From the NCBI GenBank assembly GCA_037893225.1, contig JAZGUH010000225.1:1488001-1552000 (forward strand): 64,000 nucleotides of DNA, read 5' to 3'. Shown in pieces: positions 1 to 12,505 of the stretch. The translations under genes and the position numbers were made by a program. Source of the DNA: Hippasteria phrygiana. Lineage: Eukaryota; Echinodermata; Asteroidea; Valvatida; Goniasteridae. The first letter of the stretch is position 1. Each line of letters starts with the position of its first letter. The notes beneath the pieces were generated by a model. That model was not told where the DNA came from. It ran no database searches and saw only the letters and a list, made by a program, of their open reading frames with translations.

Positions 1-2867
1 AAAGGAAAAAAATGTGTGACGTCATGATGACATCATCAAAAATGTGCTTTTTAAAAACACATATAAGGATAGGTCCGATCGTCATGAAAATTGGTGGGTA
101 GGTAGATACTGTCACTAGCATGCAAAATCTGAAATGATGTCATGATGACGATGTCATGATGACGTAATCGGCATTTTTTTTAATGATTTTTGAAATTTTT
201 GAAATTTCATTTTAATCACAAAATTTTACACCAAAAAACAAAACAGCCCTGTGTTTGTCCACAAACACTGTACCAGATGTCTAGTTTTTTTTTTTTTTCC
301 TTTTCAGACTTTTTGCCCATAGCATTTGTGCACGTTTTCTTTCTTACCGGCACTTTGGCTACTTTGGTACACCCGATTGCCTCTAAACTTGGCAGACACT
401 TAGACCAACTGCTCAGAATGTATGCCGAACATTTACGTCATGATGACGTCATCACGTGATTTTTTATGAATTTTTGAAATTTGAAAATCGTAATATTCTA
501 TTTAATATATCTAGCGAACAAAACAAGATATTTTCAAAATTCCTTTTGTTATAGCTTTGGTATGTCTCAAAGATATGCACTAAAAGAAAACAAAATGTGT
601 GATGTCATGATGACGTCATCAAAAATGTGCTTTTTTAAAACACATATAAGGATAGGTCCGATCGTCATGAAAATTGGTGGGTAGGTAGATACTGGCACTA
701 GGATGCAAAATCCAAAATGACGTCATGATGACGTCATCACGTGATTTGTTATGAATTTTTGAAATTTTGAAAATCGTAACATTCTTTTAAATATATCTGG
801 CAAACAAAACAAGATATTTTCAAAATTCTTTTTGTTATAGCTTTGGTAGGTCTCAAAGATATGCCCTAAAAAGGAAAAAAATGTGTGACGTCATGATGAC
901 ATCATCAAAAATGTCCTTTTTTAAAACACATATAAGGATAGGTCCGATCGTCATGAAAATTGGTGGGTAGGTAGATACTGCCACCAGCATGCAGAAGTCG
1001 AAGTGACGTCATGATGACGTCATCACGTGATTTTTTATGAATTTTTGAAATTTTGAAATCGTAACATTCTTTAAAATATATCTGGCAAACAAAACAAGAT
1101 ATTTTCAAAATTCTTTTTGTTATAGCTTTGGTATGTCTCAAAGATATGCACTAAAAGAAAAAAAATGTGTGATGTCATGATGACGTCATCAAAAATGTGC
1201 TTTTTTAAAACACATATAAGGATAGGTCCGATCGTCATGAAAATTGGTGGGTAGGTAGATACTGGCACTAGGATGCAAAATCCAAAATGACGTCATGATG
1301 ACGTCATCACGTGATTTGTTATGAATTTTTGAAATTTTGAAAATCGTACCATTCTTTAAAATATATCTGGCAAACAAAACAAGATATTTTCAAAATTCGT
1401 TTTGTTATAGCTTTGGTAGGTCTCAAAGATATGCCCTAAAAAGGAAACAAATGTGTGACGTCATGATGACATCATCAAAAATGTGCCTTTTTAAAAAACA
1501 TATAAGGATAGGTCCAATCGTCATGAAAATTGGTGGGTAGGTAGATACTGTCACTAGCATGCAAAATCTGAAATGATGTCATGATGACGTCATCGGCAAT
1601 TTTTTTTATGATTTTTGAAATTTTTGAAATTTCATTTTAATCACAAAATTTTACACAAAAAAACAAAACAGCCCTGTGTTTGTCCACAAACACTGTACCA
1701 TATGTCTAGTTTTTTCTTTTTTTTGTTCTTCTTTTTCAGCCAAAATGCCCATAGCATTTGTACACGTTTTCTTTCTTACTGGCACTTTGGCTACTTTTAT
1801 GGTGCCGATTGGCTTTAAACTTGGCAGACACTTAGACTAACTGCTCAGAATGTATGCCGAACATTTACGTCATGATGACGTCATCACGTGATTTTTTATG
1901 AATTTTTGAAATTTTGAAATCGTAAAATTCTTTTCAATATATCTAGCGAACAAAACAAGATATTTTCAAAATTCTTTTTGTTATAGCTTCGGTATGTCTC
2001 AAAGATATGCACTAAAAGGGACAAAAATGTGTGATGTCATGATGACGTCATCAAAAATGTGCTTTTTTAAAACACATATAAGGATAGGTCCGATCGTCAT
2101 GCAAATTGGTGGGTAGGTAGATACTGTCACTGGGATGCTGAATCCAAAGTGACGTCATGATGACGTCATCACGTGATTTTTTATGAATTTTTCAAAATTT
2201 GAAAATCGTAACATTCTTTTCAATATATCTAGCGAACAAAACAAGATATTTTCAAAATTCTTTTTGTTATAGCTTTGGTATGTCTCAAAGATATGCCCTA
2301 AAAAGGAAAAAAATGTGTGACGTCATGATGACGTCATCAAAAATGTGCTTTTTAAAAACACATATAAGGATAGGCCCGATCGTCATGAAAATTGGTGGGT
2401 AGGTAGATACTGCCACCAGCATGCCAAATCTGAAATGACGTCATGATGACGTCATCATGTGATTTGTTATGAATTTTTGAAATTTTGAAATCGTAAAATT
2501 CTTTTAAATATATCTGGCAAACAAAACATTTTTCAAATTCTTTTTGTTATAGCTTTGGTAGGTCTCAAAGATATGCCCTAAAAAGGAAAAAAATGTGTGA
2601 CGTCATGATGACATCATCAAAAATGTGCTTTTTAAAAACACATATAAGGATAGGTCCGATCGTCATGAAAATTGGTGGGTAGGTAGATACTGTCACTAGC
2701 ATGCAAAATCTGAAATGATGTCATGATGACATAATCGGCATTTTTTTTTATGATTTTTGAAATTTTTGAAATTTCATTTTAATCACAAAATTTTACACAA
2801 AAAAACAAAACAGCCCTGTGTTTGTCCACAAACACTGTACCAGATGTCTAGTTTCTTTTTTTTTTTC

Positions 2868-4349
2868 TTCTTTTTCAGCCAAATGCCCATTGCATTTGTA
2901 CACGTTTTCTTTCTTACCGGCACTTTGGCTACTTTTATGGTGCCGATTGGCTTTAAACTTGGCAGGCACTTAGACCAACTGCTCAGAATGTATGCCGAAC
3001 ATTTACGTCATGATGACGTCATCACGTGATTTTTTATGAATTTTTGAAATTTCAAAATCGTAAAATTCTGTTCAATATATCTAGCGAACAAAACAAGATA
3101 TTTTCAAAATTCTTTTTGTTATAGCTTTGGTATGTCTCAAAGATATGCCCTGAAAGGGAGAAAATGTGTGACGTCATGATGACATCATCAAAAATGTGCT
3201 TTTTTAAAACACATATAAGGATAGGTCCGATCGTCATGAAAATTGGTGGGTAGGTAGATACTGTCACTAGGATGCTGAATCCAAAGTGACGTCATGATGA
3301 CGTCATCACATGATTTTTTATGAATTTTTCAAAATTTTAAAATCGTAACATTCTTTTCAATATATCTAGCAAACAGAACAAGATATTTTCAAAATTATTT
3401 TTGTTATAGCTTTGGTATGTCTCAAAGATATGCCCTGAAAGGGAGAAAATGTGTGACGTCATGATGACATCATCAAAAATGTGCTTTTTTAAAACACATA
3501 TAAGGATATGTCCGATCGTCATGAAAATTGGTGGGTAGGTAGATAGTGCCACTAGCATGTAAAATCCAAAGTGACGTCATGATGACGTCATCAGCTGATT
3601 TTCTATGACTTTTTAGTTTTATCCCAAATCCCATAGACTTTGTACACGAATTTTGTAAGAGCCACTTTGGTCACTAAACAACCTCAGATCTTAATCAGGT
3701 TTAACTCAAACAGAGACCCTAAGCTAAGAATGTATGCCGAAGAGTGACGTCATGATGACGTCATCACTTGTCATGTGACGTCATCTTAAAGGTGCATTTT
3801 TCAAGGGCACATATCTAGAGAACCGTAGGTCCGATTGCATTCAAACCTGCTATGGTGGTAGACAAGTACGTGTTATAGATGAAAATTGAGGTGACGTCAT
3901 CATGACGTCATCATGACGTCATCATACGATTTTATAGTAATTTTTAAGTTTTTTAACCTTAAAGTTTCTTAAACCCATATCTCATCACCAGAACATGCTA
4001 AATTCAAAATTCTTTTTGTAATAGCTTTGTTAGCTTCTATATTCTTTCACATAAATGAGAAAATGTGTGACGTCATCATGACGACATCAAAAATATATTA
4101 AAAAAAAAACACATATAAGGGTAGGTCCAATCGTCATAAAAATTGGTGGGTATGTAGATAGTGTGCCACAAGCATGCGGCAGCCGAAGTGACGTCATGAT
4201 GACGTCATCGGCAAATTTTCTATGATTTTTTTTATTTTGTAAATTTTATGTTCCTCCCAACAACAACATCCTAACCCCTCCGTCTTTAACTAACAAACAC
4301 CTTTTACTATTATAAGCATATTACACATCCAAAATAACAAAACAACCCC
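2868..4349. repeat. Higher-order unit A, copy 1
   Basis: This segment recurs almost base for base 1584 bp further on. It starts inside a poly-T spacer (around CAGCCAAATGCCCATTGC) and ends at the next AACAGCCCTGTG spacer. It includes a module rare elsewhere: a CRE triplet near 3890-3925 (GTGACGTCATC, then ATGACGTCATC twice) and a diverged copy of the ATAAGGATAGG module near 3805-3880. Differences from copy 2 are few, for example TTTTTTTTATT against TTTTTGTTATT near 4228 and 5812, which implies a recent unequal exchange. Confidence 0.85.
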
Positions 4350-4451
4350 GAAACAGCCCTGTGTTTTTGGCTGTTTCGGAAACTTTTCCGAAACAGCCCT
4401 TGTTTTCGTTAAGATTTTTTTTTTTTTCTTTTTTTTTTCTTTTTTTTTTTC

Positions 4452-5940
4452 TTCTTTTTCAGCCAAATGCCCATTGCATTTGTACACGTTTTCTTTCTTA
4501 CTGGCACTTTGGCTACTTTTATGGTGCCGATTGGCTTTAAACTTGGCAGGCACTTAGACCAACTGCTCAGAATGTATGCCGAACATTTACGTCATGATGA
4601 CGTCATCACGTGATTTTTTATGAATTTTTGAAATTTCAAAATCGTAAAATTCTGTTCAATATATCTAGCGAACAAAACAAGATATTTTCAAAATTCTTTT
4701 TGTTATAGCTTTGGTATGTCTCAAAGATATGCCCTGAAAGGGAGAAAATGTGTGACGTCATGATGACATCATCAAAAATGTGCTTTTTTAAAACACATAT
4801 AAGGATAGGTCCGATCGTCATGAAAATTGGTGGGTAGGTAGATACTGTCACTAGGATGCTGAATCCAAAGTGACGTCATGATGACGTCATCACATGATTT
4901 TTTATGAATTTTTCAAAATTTTAAAATCGTAACATTCTTTTCAATATATCTAGCAAACAGAACAAGATATTTTCAAAATTATTTTTGTTATAGCTTTGGT
5001 ATGTCTCAAAGATATGCCCTGAAAGGGAGAAAATGTGTGACGTCATGATGACATCATCAAAAATGTGCTTTTTTAAAACACATATAAGGATATGTCCGAT
5101 CGTCATGAAAATTGGTGGGTAGGTAGATAGTGCCACTAGCATGTAAAATCCAAAGTGACGTCATGATGACGTCATCAGCTGATTTTCTATGACTTTTTAG
5201 TTTTATCCCAAATCCCATAGACTTTGTACACGAATTTTGTAAGAGCCACTTTGGTCACTAAACAACCTCAGATCTTAATCAGGTTTAACTCAAACAGAGA
5301 CCCTAAGCTAAGAATGTATGCCGAAGAGTGACGTCATGATGACGTCATCACTTGTCATGTGACGTCATCTTAAAGGTGCATTTTTCAAGGGCACATATCT
5401 AGAGAACCGTAGGTCCGATTGCATTCAAACCTGCTATGGTGGTAGACAAGTACGTGTTATAGATGAAAATTGAGGTGACGTCATCATGACGTCATCATGA
5501 CGTCATCATACGATTTTATAGTAATTTTTAAGTTTTTTAACCTTAAAGTTTCTTAAACCCATATCTCATCACCAGAACATGCTAAATTCAAAATTCTTTT
5601 TGTAATAGCTTTGTTAGCTTCTATATTCTTTCACATAAATGAGAAAATGTGTGACGTCATCATGACGACATCAAAAATATATTAAAAAAAAAACACATAT
5701 AAGGGTAGGTCCAATCGTCATAAAAATTGGTGGGTATGTAGATAGTGTGCCACAAGCATGCGGCAGCCGAAGTGACGTCATGATGACGTCATCGGCAAAT
5801 TTTCTATGATTTTTGTTATTTTGTAAATTTTATGTTCCTCCCAACAACAACATCCTAACCCCTCCGTCTAACTAACAAACACCTTTTACTATTATAAGCA
5901 TATTACACATCCAAAATAACAAAACAACCCCGAAACAGCC
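4452..5940. repeat. Higher-order unit A, copy 2
   Basis: Near-identical downstream partner of 2868-4349 at a 1584-bp offset. Similarity stops in the AACAGCCCTGTGTTTG spacer, where the flanking poly-T modules differ. Between the copies lies a spacer with a broken poly-T tract (4411-4460). Confidence 0.85.
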
Positions 5941-6956
5941 CTGTGTTTGTCATAACGTGACAAACACATAGCATGTCTAGTTTTTTTTTTTTTTCCTTTT
6001 CAGACTTTTTGGCTGTTTTGGAAACTTTTCCAAAACAGCCCTTGTTTTCGTTAAGATTTTTTTTTTTTTCTTTTTTTTTTTTTCTTTTTTTTTTTTTTTT
6101 TGTGCTTCTTTTTCAGTCAAATGCCCATAGCATTTGTACACGTTTTCTTTCTTACTGGCACTTTGGCTACTTTTATGCTGCCGATTGGCTTTAAACTTGG
6201 CAGACACTTAGACTAACTGCTCAGAATGTATGCCGCACATTTACGTCATGATGACGTCATCACGTGATTTTTTATGAATTTTTGAAATTTCAAAATCGTA
6301 AAATTCTTTTCAATATATCTAGCGAACAAAACAAGATATTTTCAAAATTCTTTTTGTTACAGCTTTGGTAGGTCTCAAAGATATGCCCTAAAAAAGAAAA
6401 AAATGTGTGACGTCATGATGACATCATCAAAAATGTGCTTTTTTAAAACACATATAAGAATAGGTCCGATCGTCATGAAAATTGGTGGGTAGGTAGATAC
6501 TGGCACTAGGATGCAAAATCCAAAGTGACGTCATGATGACGTCATCACGTGATTTGTTATGAATTTTTGACATTTTGAAAATCGTAACATTCTTTTAAAT
6601 ATATCTGGCAAACAAAACAAGATATTTTCAAAATTCTTTTTGTTATAGCTTTGGTAGGTCTCAAAGATATGCCCTAAAAAGGAAAAAAAATTGTGACGTC
6701 ATGATGACATCATCAAAAATGTGCTTTTTTAAAACACATATAAGGAAAGGTCCGATCGTCATGCAAATTGGTGGGTAGGTAGATACTGGTACTAGGATGC
6801 AAAATCCAAAGTGACGTCATGATGACGTCATCACGTGATTTGTTATGAATTTTTGAAATTTTGAAATCGTAACATTCTTTTAAATATATCTCGCAAACAA
6901 AACAAGAGATTTTCAAAATTCTTTTTGATACAGCTTTTGGTATGTCGAAAATTGTG

Positions 6957-9900
6957 TGACGTCATAATGACGTCATCAATTTTTTTTTTTAACGCATGTA
7001 AGGGTCGGTCCAATTAAAAATGTATACATTTAATTTTTCTCTACCTAATTCAACAATTTCGTGATCGTGGCTCATTCAAGTATTAAGAAATAACAGGCAT
7101 CTAAAAAATTGTGACCAAATTCAATATAACACAAAGGAATTCTGGGAAGGACAGAAACCATGGCTTTCATGTGGCATGCTGTCTATAAAGAGTTGATCTC
7201 TAGTCTTTTTTTCAAGTCGTAGGCAGATACTTACACCAACTGCTCAGAATGTGCACCGAACTTTTAGGTCATGATGACGTCATCACATGTCACGTGACGT
7301 CATCTTAAAGGGGCATTTTTGGAAACCATATATCTACAAAAGTACAAGTCACATTAAGTTAAAACGTGGTATTTAGTTATGCCAGCATGTGTTAGATAAA
7401 AATGTATGTGACGTCATGGTGACGTCATGATGACGTCATCGGCAAATTTTCTATGATTTTTTTCATTTTTGAAATTTCATTTAAATCACATAATTTTACA
7501 CAAAAAAACAAAACAGCCCTGTGTTTGTCCACAAACACTGCACCAGATGTCTAGTTTTTTTTTTTTTTTCCTTTTCAGACTTTTTGCCCATAGCATTTGT
7601 GCACGTTTTCTTTCTTACCGGCACTTTGGCTACTTTGGTACACCCGATTGCCTCTAAACTTGGCAGACACTTAGACCAACTGCTCAGAATGTATGCCGAA
7701 CATTTACGTCATGATGACGTCATCACGTGATTTTTTATGAATTTTTGAAATTTGAAAATCGTAAAATTCTTTTCAATATATCTAGCGAACAAAACAAGAT
7801 ATTTTCAAAATTCTTTTTGTTATAGCTTTGGTAGGTCTCAAAGATATGCCCTAAAAAGGAAAAAAGTGTGTGACGTCATGATGACATCATCAAAAATGTG
7901 CTTTTTTAAAACACATATAAGAATAGGTCCGATCGTCATGAAAATTGGTGGGTAGGTAGATACTGGCACTAGGATGCAAAATCCAAAGTGACGTCATGAT
8001 GACGTCATCACGTGATTTGTTATGAATTTGTGAAATTTTGAAAATCGTAACATTCTTTTCAATATATCTGGCAAACAAAACAAGATATTTTCAAAATTCT
8101 TTTTGTTATAGCTTTGGTAGGTCTCAAAGATATGCCGTAAAAAGGAAAAAAATGTGTGACGTCATGATGACATCATCAAAAATGTGCTTTTTTAAAACAC
8201 ATATAAGGATAGGTCCGATCGTCATGAAAATTGGTGGGTAGGTAGATACTGGCACTAGGATGCAAAATCCAAAGTGACGTCATGATGACGTCATCACGTG
8301 ATTTGTTATGAATTTTTGAAATTTTGAAATCGTAACATTCTTTTAAATATATCTCGCAAACAAAACAAGAGATTTTCAAAATTCTTTTTGATACAGCTTT
8401 TGGTATGTCTCAAAGATATGCCCTAAAAGGCGAAAATTGTGTGACGTCATAATGACATCATCAATTTTTTTCTTTTTACGCATGTAAGGGTCGGTCCGAT
8501 TAAAAAAATGTATACATTGAATTTTTCTCTACCTAATTCAACAATTTCGTGATCGTGGCTCACTCAAGTATTAAGAAATAACAGGCATCTGAAAATTGTG
8601 ACCAAATTCAATATAACACAAAGGAATTCTGGGAAGGACAGAAACCATGGCTTTCATGTGGCATGCTGTCTATAAAGAGTTGATCTCTAGTCTTTTTTTC
8701 AAGTCGTTAGACAAGTCGAAGGCAGACACTTACACCAACTGCTCAGAATGTGCGCCGAACTTTTACGTCATGATGACGTCATCACATGTCACGTGACGTC
8801 ATCTTAAAGGGGCATTTTTGGAAACCATATATCTACAAAAGTACAAGTCACATTAAGTTAAAACGTGGTATTTAGTTATGCCAGCATGTGTTAGATGAAA
8901 ATGTATGTGACGTCATGGTGACGTCATGATGACGTCATCGGCTAATTTTCTATGATTTTTTTCATTTTTGAAATTTCATTTAAATCACATAATTTTACAC
9001 AAAAAAACAAAACAGCCCTGTGTTTGTCCACAAACACTGCACCAGATGTCTAGTTGCCCATAGCATTTGTGCACGTTTTCTTTCTTACCGGCACTTTGGC
9101 TACTTTGGTGCACCCGATTGCCTCTAAACTTGGCAGACACTTAGATCAACTGCTCAGAATGTATGCCGAACATTTACGTCATGATGACGTCATCACGTGA
9201 TTTTTTATGAATTTTTGAAATTTGAAAATCGTAATATTCTTTTTAATATATCTAGCGAACAAAACAAGATATTTTCAAAATTCTTTTTGTTATAGCTTTG
9301 GTATGTCTCAAAGATATGCACTAAAAGAAAAAAAAATGTGTGATGTCATGATGACGTCATCAAAAATGTGCTTTTTTAAAACACATATAAGGATAGGTCC
9401 GATCGTCATGAAAATTGGTGAGTAGGTAGATACTGGCACTAGGATGCAAAATCCAAAATGACGTCATGATGACGTCATCACGTGATTTGTTATGAATTTT
9501 TGAAATTTTGAAAATCGTAACATTCTTTTAAATATATCTGGCAAACAAAACAAGATATTTTCAAAATTCTTTTTGTTATAGCTTTGGTAGGTCTCAAAGA
9601 TATGCCCTAAAAAGGAAAAAAATGTGTGACGTCATGATGACATCATCAAAAATGTGCTTTTTTAAAACACATATAAGGATAGGTCCGATCGTCATGAAAA
9701 TTGGTGGGTAGGTAGATACTGGTACTAGGATGCAAAATCCAAAGTGACGTCATAATGACTTGATCATGTGATTTGTTATGAATTTTTGAAATTTTGAAAT
9801 CGTAACATTCTTTTAAATATATCTCGCAAACAAAACAAGAGATTTTCAAAATTCTTTTTGATACAGCTTTTGGTATGTCTCAAAGATATGCCCTAAAAGG

Positions 9901-10524
9901 CGAAAATTGTGTGACGTCATAATGACGTCATCAAATTTTTTTTTTCAACGCATGTAAGGGTCGTTCCGATTAAAAATTTATACATTGAATTTTTCTCTAC
10001 CTAATTCAACAATTTCGTGATCGTGGCTCACTCAAGTATTAAGAAATAACAGGCATCTAAAAAATTGTGACCAAATTCAATATAACACAAAGGAATTCTG
10101 GGAAGTACAGAAACCATGGCTTTCATGTGGCACGCTGTCTATAAAGAGTTGATCTCTAGTCTTTTTTTCAAGTCGTTAGACAAGTCGTAGCCAGATACTT
10201 ACACCAACTGCTCAGAATGTGCGCCGAACTTTTAGGTCATGATGACGTCATCACATGTCACGTGACGTCATCTTAAAGGGGCATTTTTGGAAACCATATA
10301 TCTACAAAAGTACAAGTCACATTAAGTTAAAACGTGGTATTTAGTTATGCCAGCATGTGTTAGATGAAAATGTATGTGACGTCATGGTGACGTCATGATG
10401 ACGTCATCGGCACATTTTCTATGATTTTTTTCATTTTTGAAATTTCATTTAAATCACATAATTTTACACAAAAAAACAAAACAGCCCTGTGTTTGTCCAC
10501 AAACACTGCACCAGATGTCTAGTT
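6957..10524. repeat. Higher-order unit B, about 1.48 kb, three starts
   Basis: Landmarks repeat with a period of about 1.47-1.48 kb: GACGTCATAATGAC near 6958, 8442 and 9911, a unique 200-bp stretch with CAACAATTTCGTGATCG near 7050, 8540 and 10005, and GTCATGGTGACGTCATGATG near 7414, 8911 and 10383. Each unit carries one non-satellite stretch of about 250 bp, one diverged CRE module and a run of standard 285-bp monomers. The third unit is cut at the array edge. Confidence 0.8.
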
Positions 10525-11319
10525 CCGATTGGGCTTGTTCGTTATAACTACAACCTTCCCTGGAAATTATCCATAATGTCTTCAAATATTTGCACAATAT
10601 CTGCAAGTGCTGTTTCCCAAGTGTTGTGCTGTGCTGACAACACTGTGACAGCATCGTTATAACACATTTTACATGAAGTACATAAATGTTGTGCCTGTTC
10701 ATTTACTCAAATTGTCCTTAATCTAAATCCCGAGATAACATTTGTGGTCAAGGTCCATCAAAACAACTGGGTGGAAATAATCACACCATATCCCTACAGC
10801 ATTATATTGGAGTAGGGTTGTCCACAAGGGGACCTTGACTAGGACTGCTTGAAAGAAAAACCTGTTTGAGTAATCTTCTAAAATGTGCAAACCTATGCAG
10901 CAAAATAAGGGACCTTGCAAATTCCTGTGGTAATGAAGTAATTCTGCAAGGGAGGAAGAATATTATTCAGAAGTTTTTATAAAGTGATTGAGTGCTTTAT
11001 TTTGTGGTGACAAATATGCTTTGTTAAATGTGTGAAGAACCTCGGGTGTTTAAATTAATCCAGAACAGACAGCTAATAAACACCCATTCATGTTATGTTG
11101 TATGAGCACCTGTAGTAATTTTTGGCTTTTCTGGCTTTCGGCCGGAAAAGGCCTTGTTTTGGTTCTGATTTTTTTTCTTTTCTTCCTTCTTCTTCTTCTT
11201 TTAGTTCTGACCAAAAGCCCATAGACTTTGTACACAAATTTTGTTGGCGGCACTTTAGGTCTTAAAAAAACTCAGATCTTAACCAAACTTACCTCAAACA
11301 TAGACCCTAAGCTGAAATT
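10525..11319. other. Unique spacer, no gene seen
   Basis: The satellite stops sharply inside its AACAGCCCTGTG spacer, after CAGATGTCTAGTT. The following 800 bp are AT-rich single-copy sequence with no coding exon that I can recognise. A pyrimidine-rich stretch at 11168-11202 resembles the satellite poly-T spacers. The missing N-terminal exons of seipin were looked for here and not found. Confidence 0.5.
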
Positions 11320-11855
11320 GTATGTCGTAGAGTGACGTCATGATGACGTCATCACGTGTCACGTGACATCATCTTAAAGGTGCGTTTTTCAAGGGCCCAT
11401 ATCTAGAGAACGGTACGTCCGATTGCCTTCAAACCTGGTATGTTGGTATGGTAGCTCGTGTTATAGATGAAATTTAAGGTGATGTCAAGATGACGTCATC
11501 ATACGATTTTATAGTAATTTTTTAGTTTTTGAACTTCAAAGTTTCTTAAAGCCATATCTCATCAACAGAACATGCTAAATTCAAAATTCTTTTTGTAATA
11601 GCTTTGTTAGCTTCTATATTCTTTCACATAAATGTGAAAAATGTGTGATGTCATCATGACGTCATCAAAAATATGCTTTTTTGAAACACATATAAGGGTA
11701 GGTCCGATCGTCATAAAAATTAGTGTGCAGGTAGATAGTGCTACTACCATGGTAAATCCGAGGTGACGTCATGATGACGTCATCGGCTGATTTTCTATGA
11801 AATTGTATGCCGAAGAGTGACGTCATGATGACGTCATCGTGTGTGTAAAGTGACA
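11320..11855. repeat. Diverged CRE-satellite outlier
   Basis: A detached block related to the unusual module of unit A: GAGTGACGTCATGATGACG at about 11331, a degenerate ATCTAGAGAACGGTACGTCC module, an ACACATATAAGGGTAGG module near 11687, and further CRE pairs near 11763 and 11819. It is more diverged than anything in the main array and marks the array's outer fringe or an older seed copy. Confidence 0.8.
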
Positions 11856-12429
11856 TAAACTTCTACGTTAAATGTTTGAGTTTGAATTTTAGGTCCTACT
11901 AACCTAAGGTCTTTATTACATTTACCATACACATTCGCCGTATAAGAAATGACCCTATTTTGTTTTTTTCTTCTCTTGATAATAGACAAGATGATATCCA
12001 ATTAAATAGTAAAAATAACTGAAAAGCCCTCTGTTCTGTTAACCAACAGACAGACAGAGCTCTAGTATATTTTGTTTTGTTTATACATTTTAGGTTAAGG
12101 AGGTATTTACAAATGTATGAATGGGAATGGAATTATGAAGTTTTGCCGAAGTGTGTATAATCATGATTTCGGCGACCAGACCAGCTGGTCCCATACCAGT
12201 TACAAATTACAAATTTATACACGCTCCATTGATTGGCTGAGTGACTAACTGGGTGACCGACTGACTTTATTTTATTTTTGTTTATTTATTTATTTATTTT
12301 TTTGTTTGTTTATTCATGTATTCATTTTTATTTTTATTAATTTATTACTTTTTGATTTTCATAATTTGTTCTTCTTTTTTTCTTATTTATTTATTTTATT
12401 TATTTTTAAAAATATTTTTTTGTGCACAG
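11856..12429. other. AT-rich intron or upstream sequence of seipin
   Basis: No gene is seen. The last 150 bp form a long T-rich run (TTTATTTATTT repeats, 12268-12424) ending in TGCACAG at the acceptor of the first visible seipin exon, so this is probably intron. Confidence 0.5.
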
Positions 12430-12505
12430 CTGCTTATGCGTGGCCAGAGGTACCGGGTTCTGCTAGAGCTAGAAATGCCTCAGTCACCTGTCAATGAAAA
12501 CCAAG
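12430..12505 (+). CDS. Seipin exon: start of visible lumenal domain
   Basis: Encodes LLMRGQRYRVLLELEMPQSP and five more residues. Acceptor TGCACAG, donor AAG|GTAAG, ends in phase 1. It matches the seipin stretch (Y/R)GQPYR...LEMPESPVN. Confidence 0.93.

Larger units (their letters stand above)
1..10524. repeat. Satellite array with paired CRE palindromes
   Basis: A tandem array of AT-rich monomers of about 285 bp (matching phases near 598, 883, 1168 and 1452). Each monomer has two CRE pairs: one after GTGTGACGTCATG and one before CACGTGATTT. A pair is TGACGTCA-TGA-TGACGTCA followed by TCA, giving two CRE palindromes with centres 11 bp apart; one partner is often altered to TGACATCA or TGATGTCA. 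Between pairs lie constant modules: an ACACATATAAGGATAGG stretch with GGTGGGTAGGTAG, and an AAACAAGATATTTTC stretch. At intervals (about 230-470, 1640-1890, 2780-3030, 4330-4600, 5930-6240, 7510-7720, 9000-9190, 10470-10524) a different spacer begins with AACAGCCCTGTGTTTG and usually holds a poly-T tract ending in TTTTTCAG or CCTTTTCAG. The array may continue left of the window. The short open frames inside recur because the monomer recurs; no protein is supported. Confidence 0.93.

Noticed and set aside
190..9849. Dozens of recurrent small reading frames of 60-90 residues in the first 10 kb
   Set aside because: They repeat with the satellite monomer on both strands, begin and end at the same monomer positions and have no conserved-protein character; they reflect the repeat, not genes.
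1..10524. CRISPR-like pattern of short palindromic repeats with spacers
   Set aside because: The genome is clearly eukaryotic (spliced metazoan genes), spacers are themselves repeated and of unequal length, and there are no cas genes.
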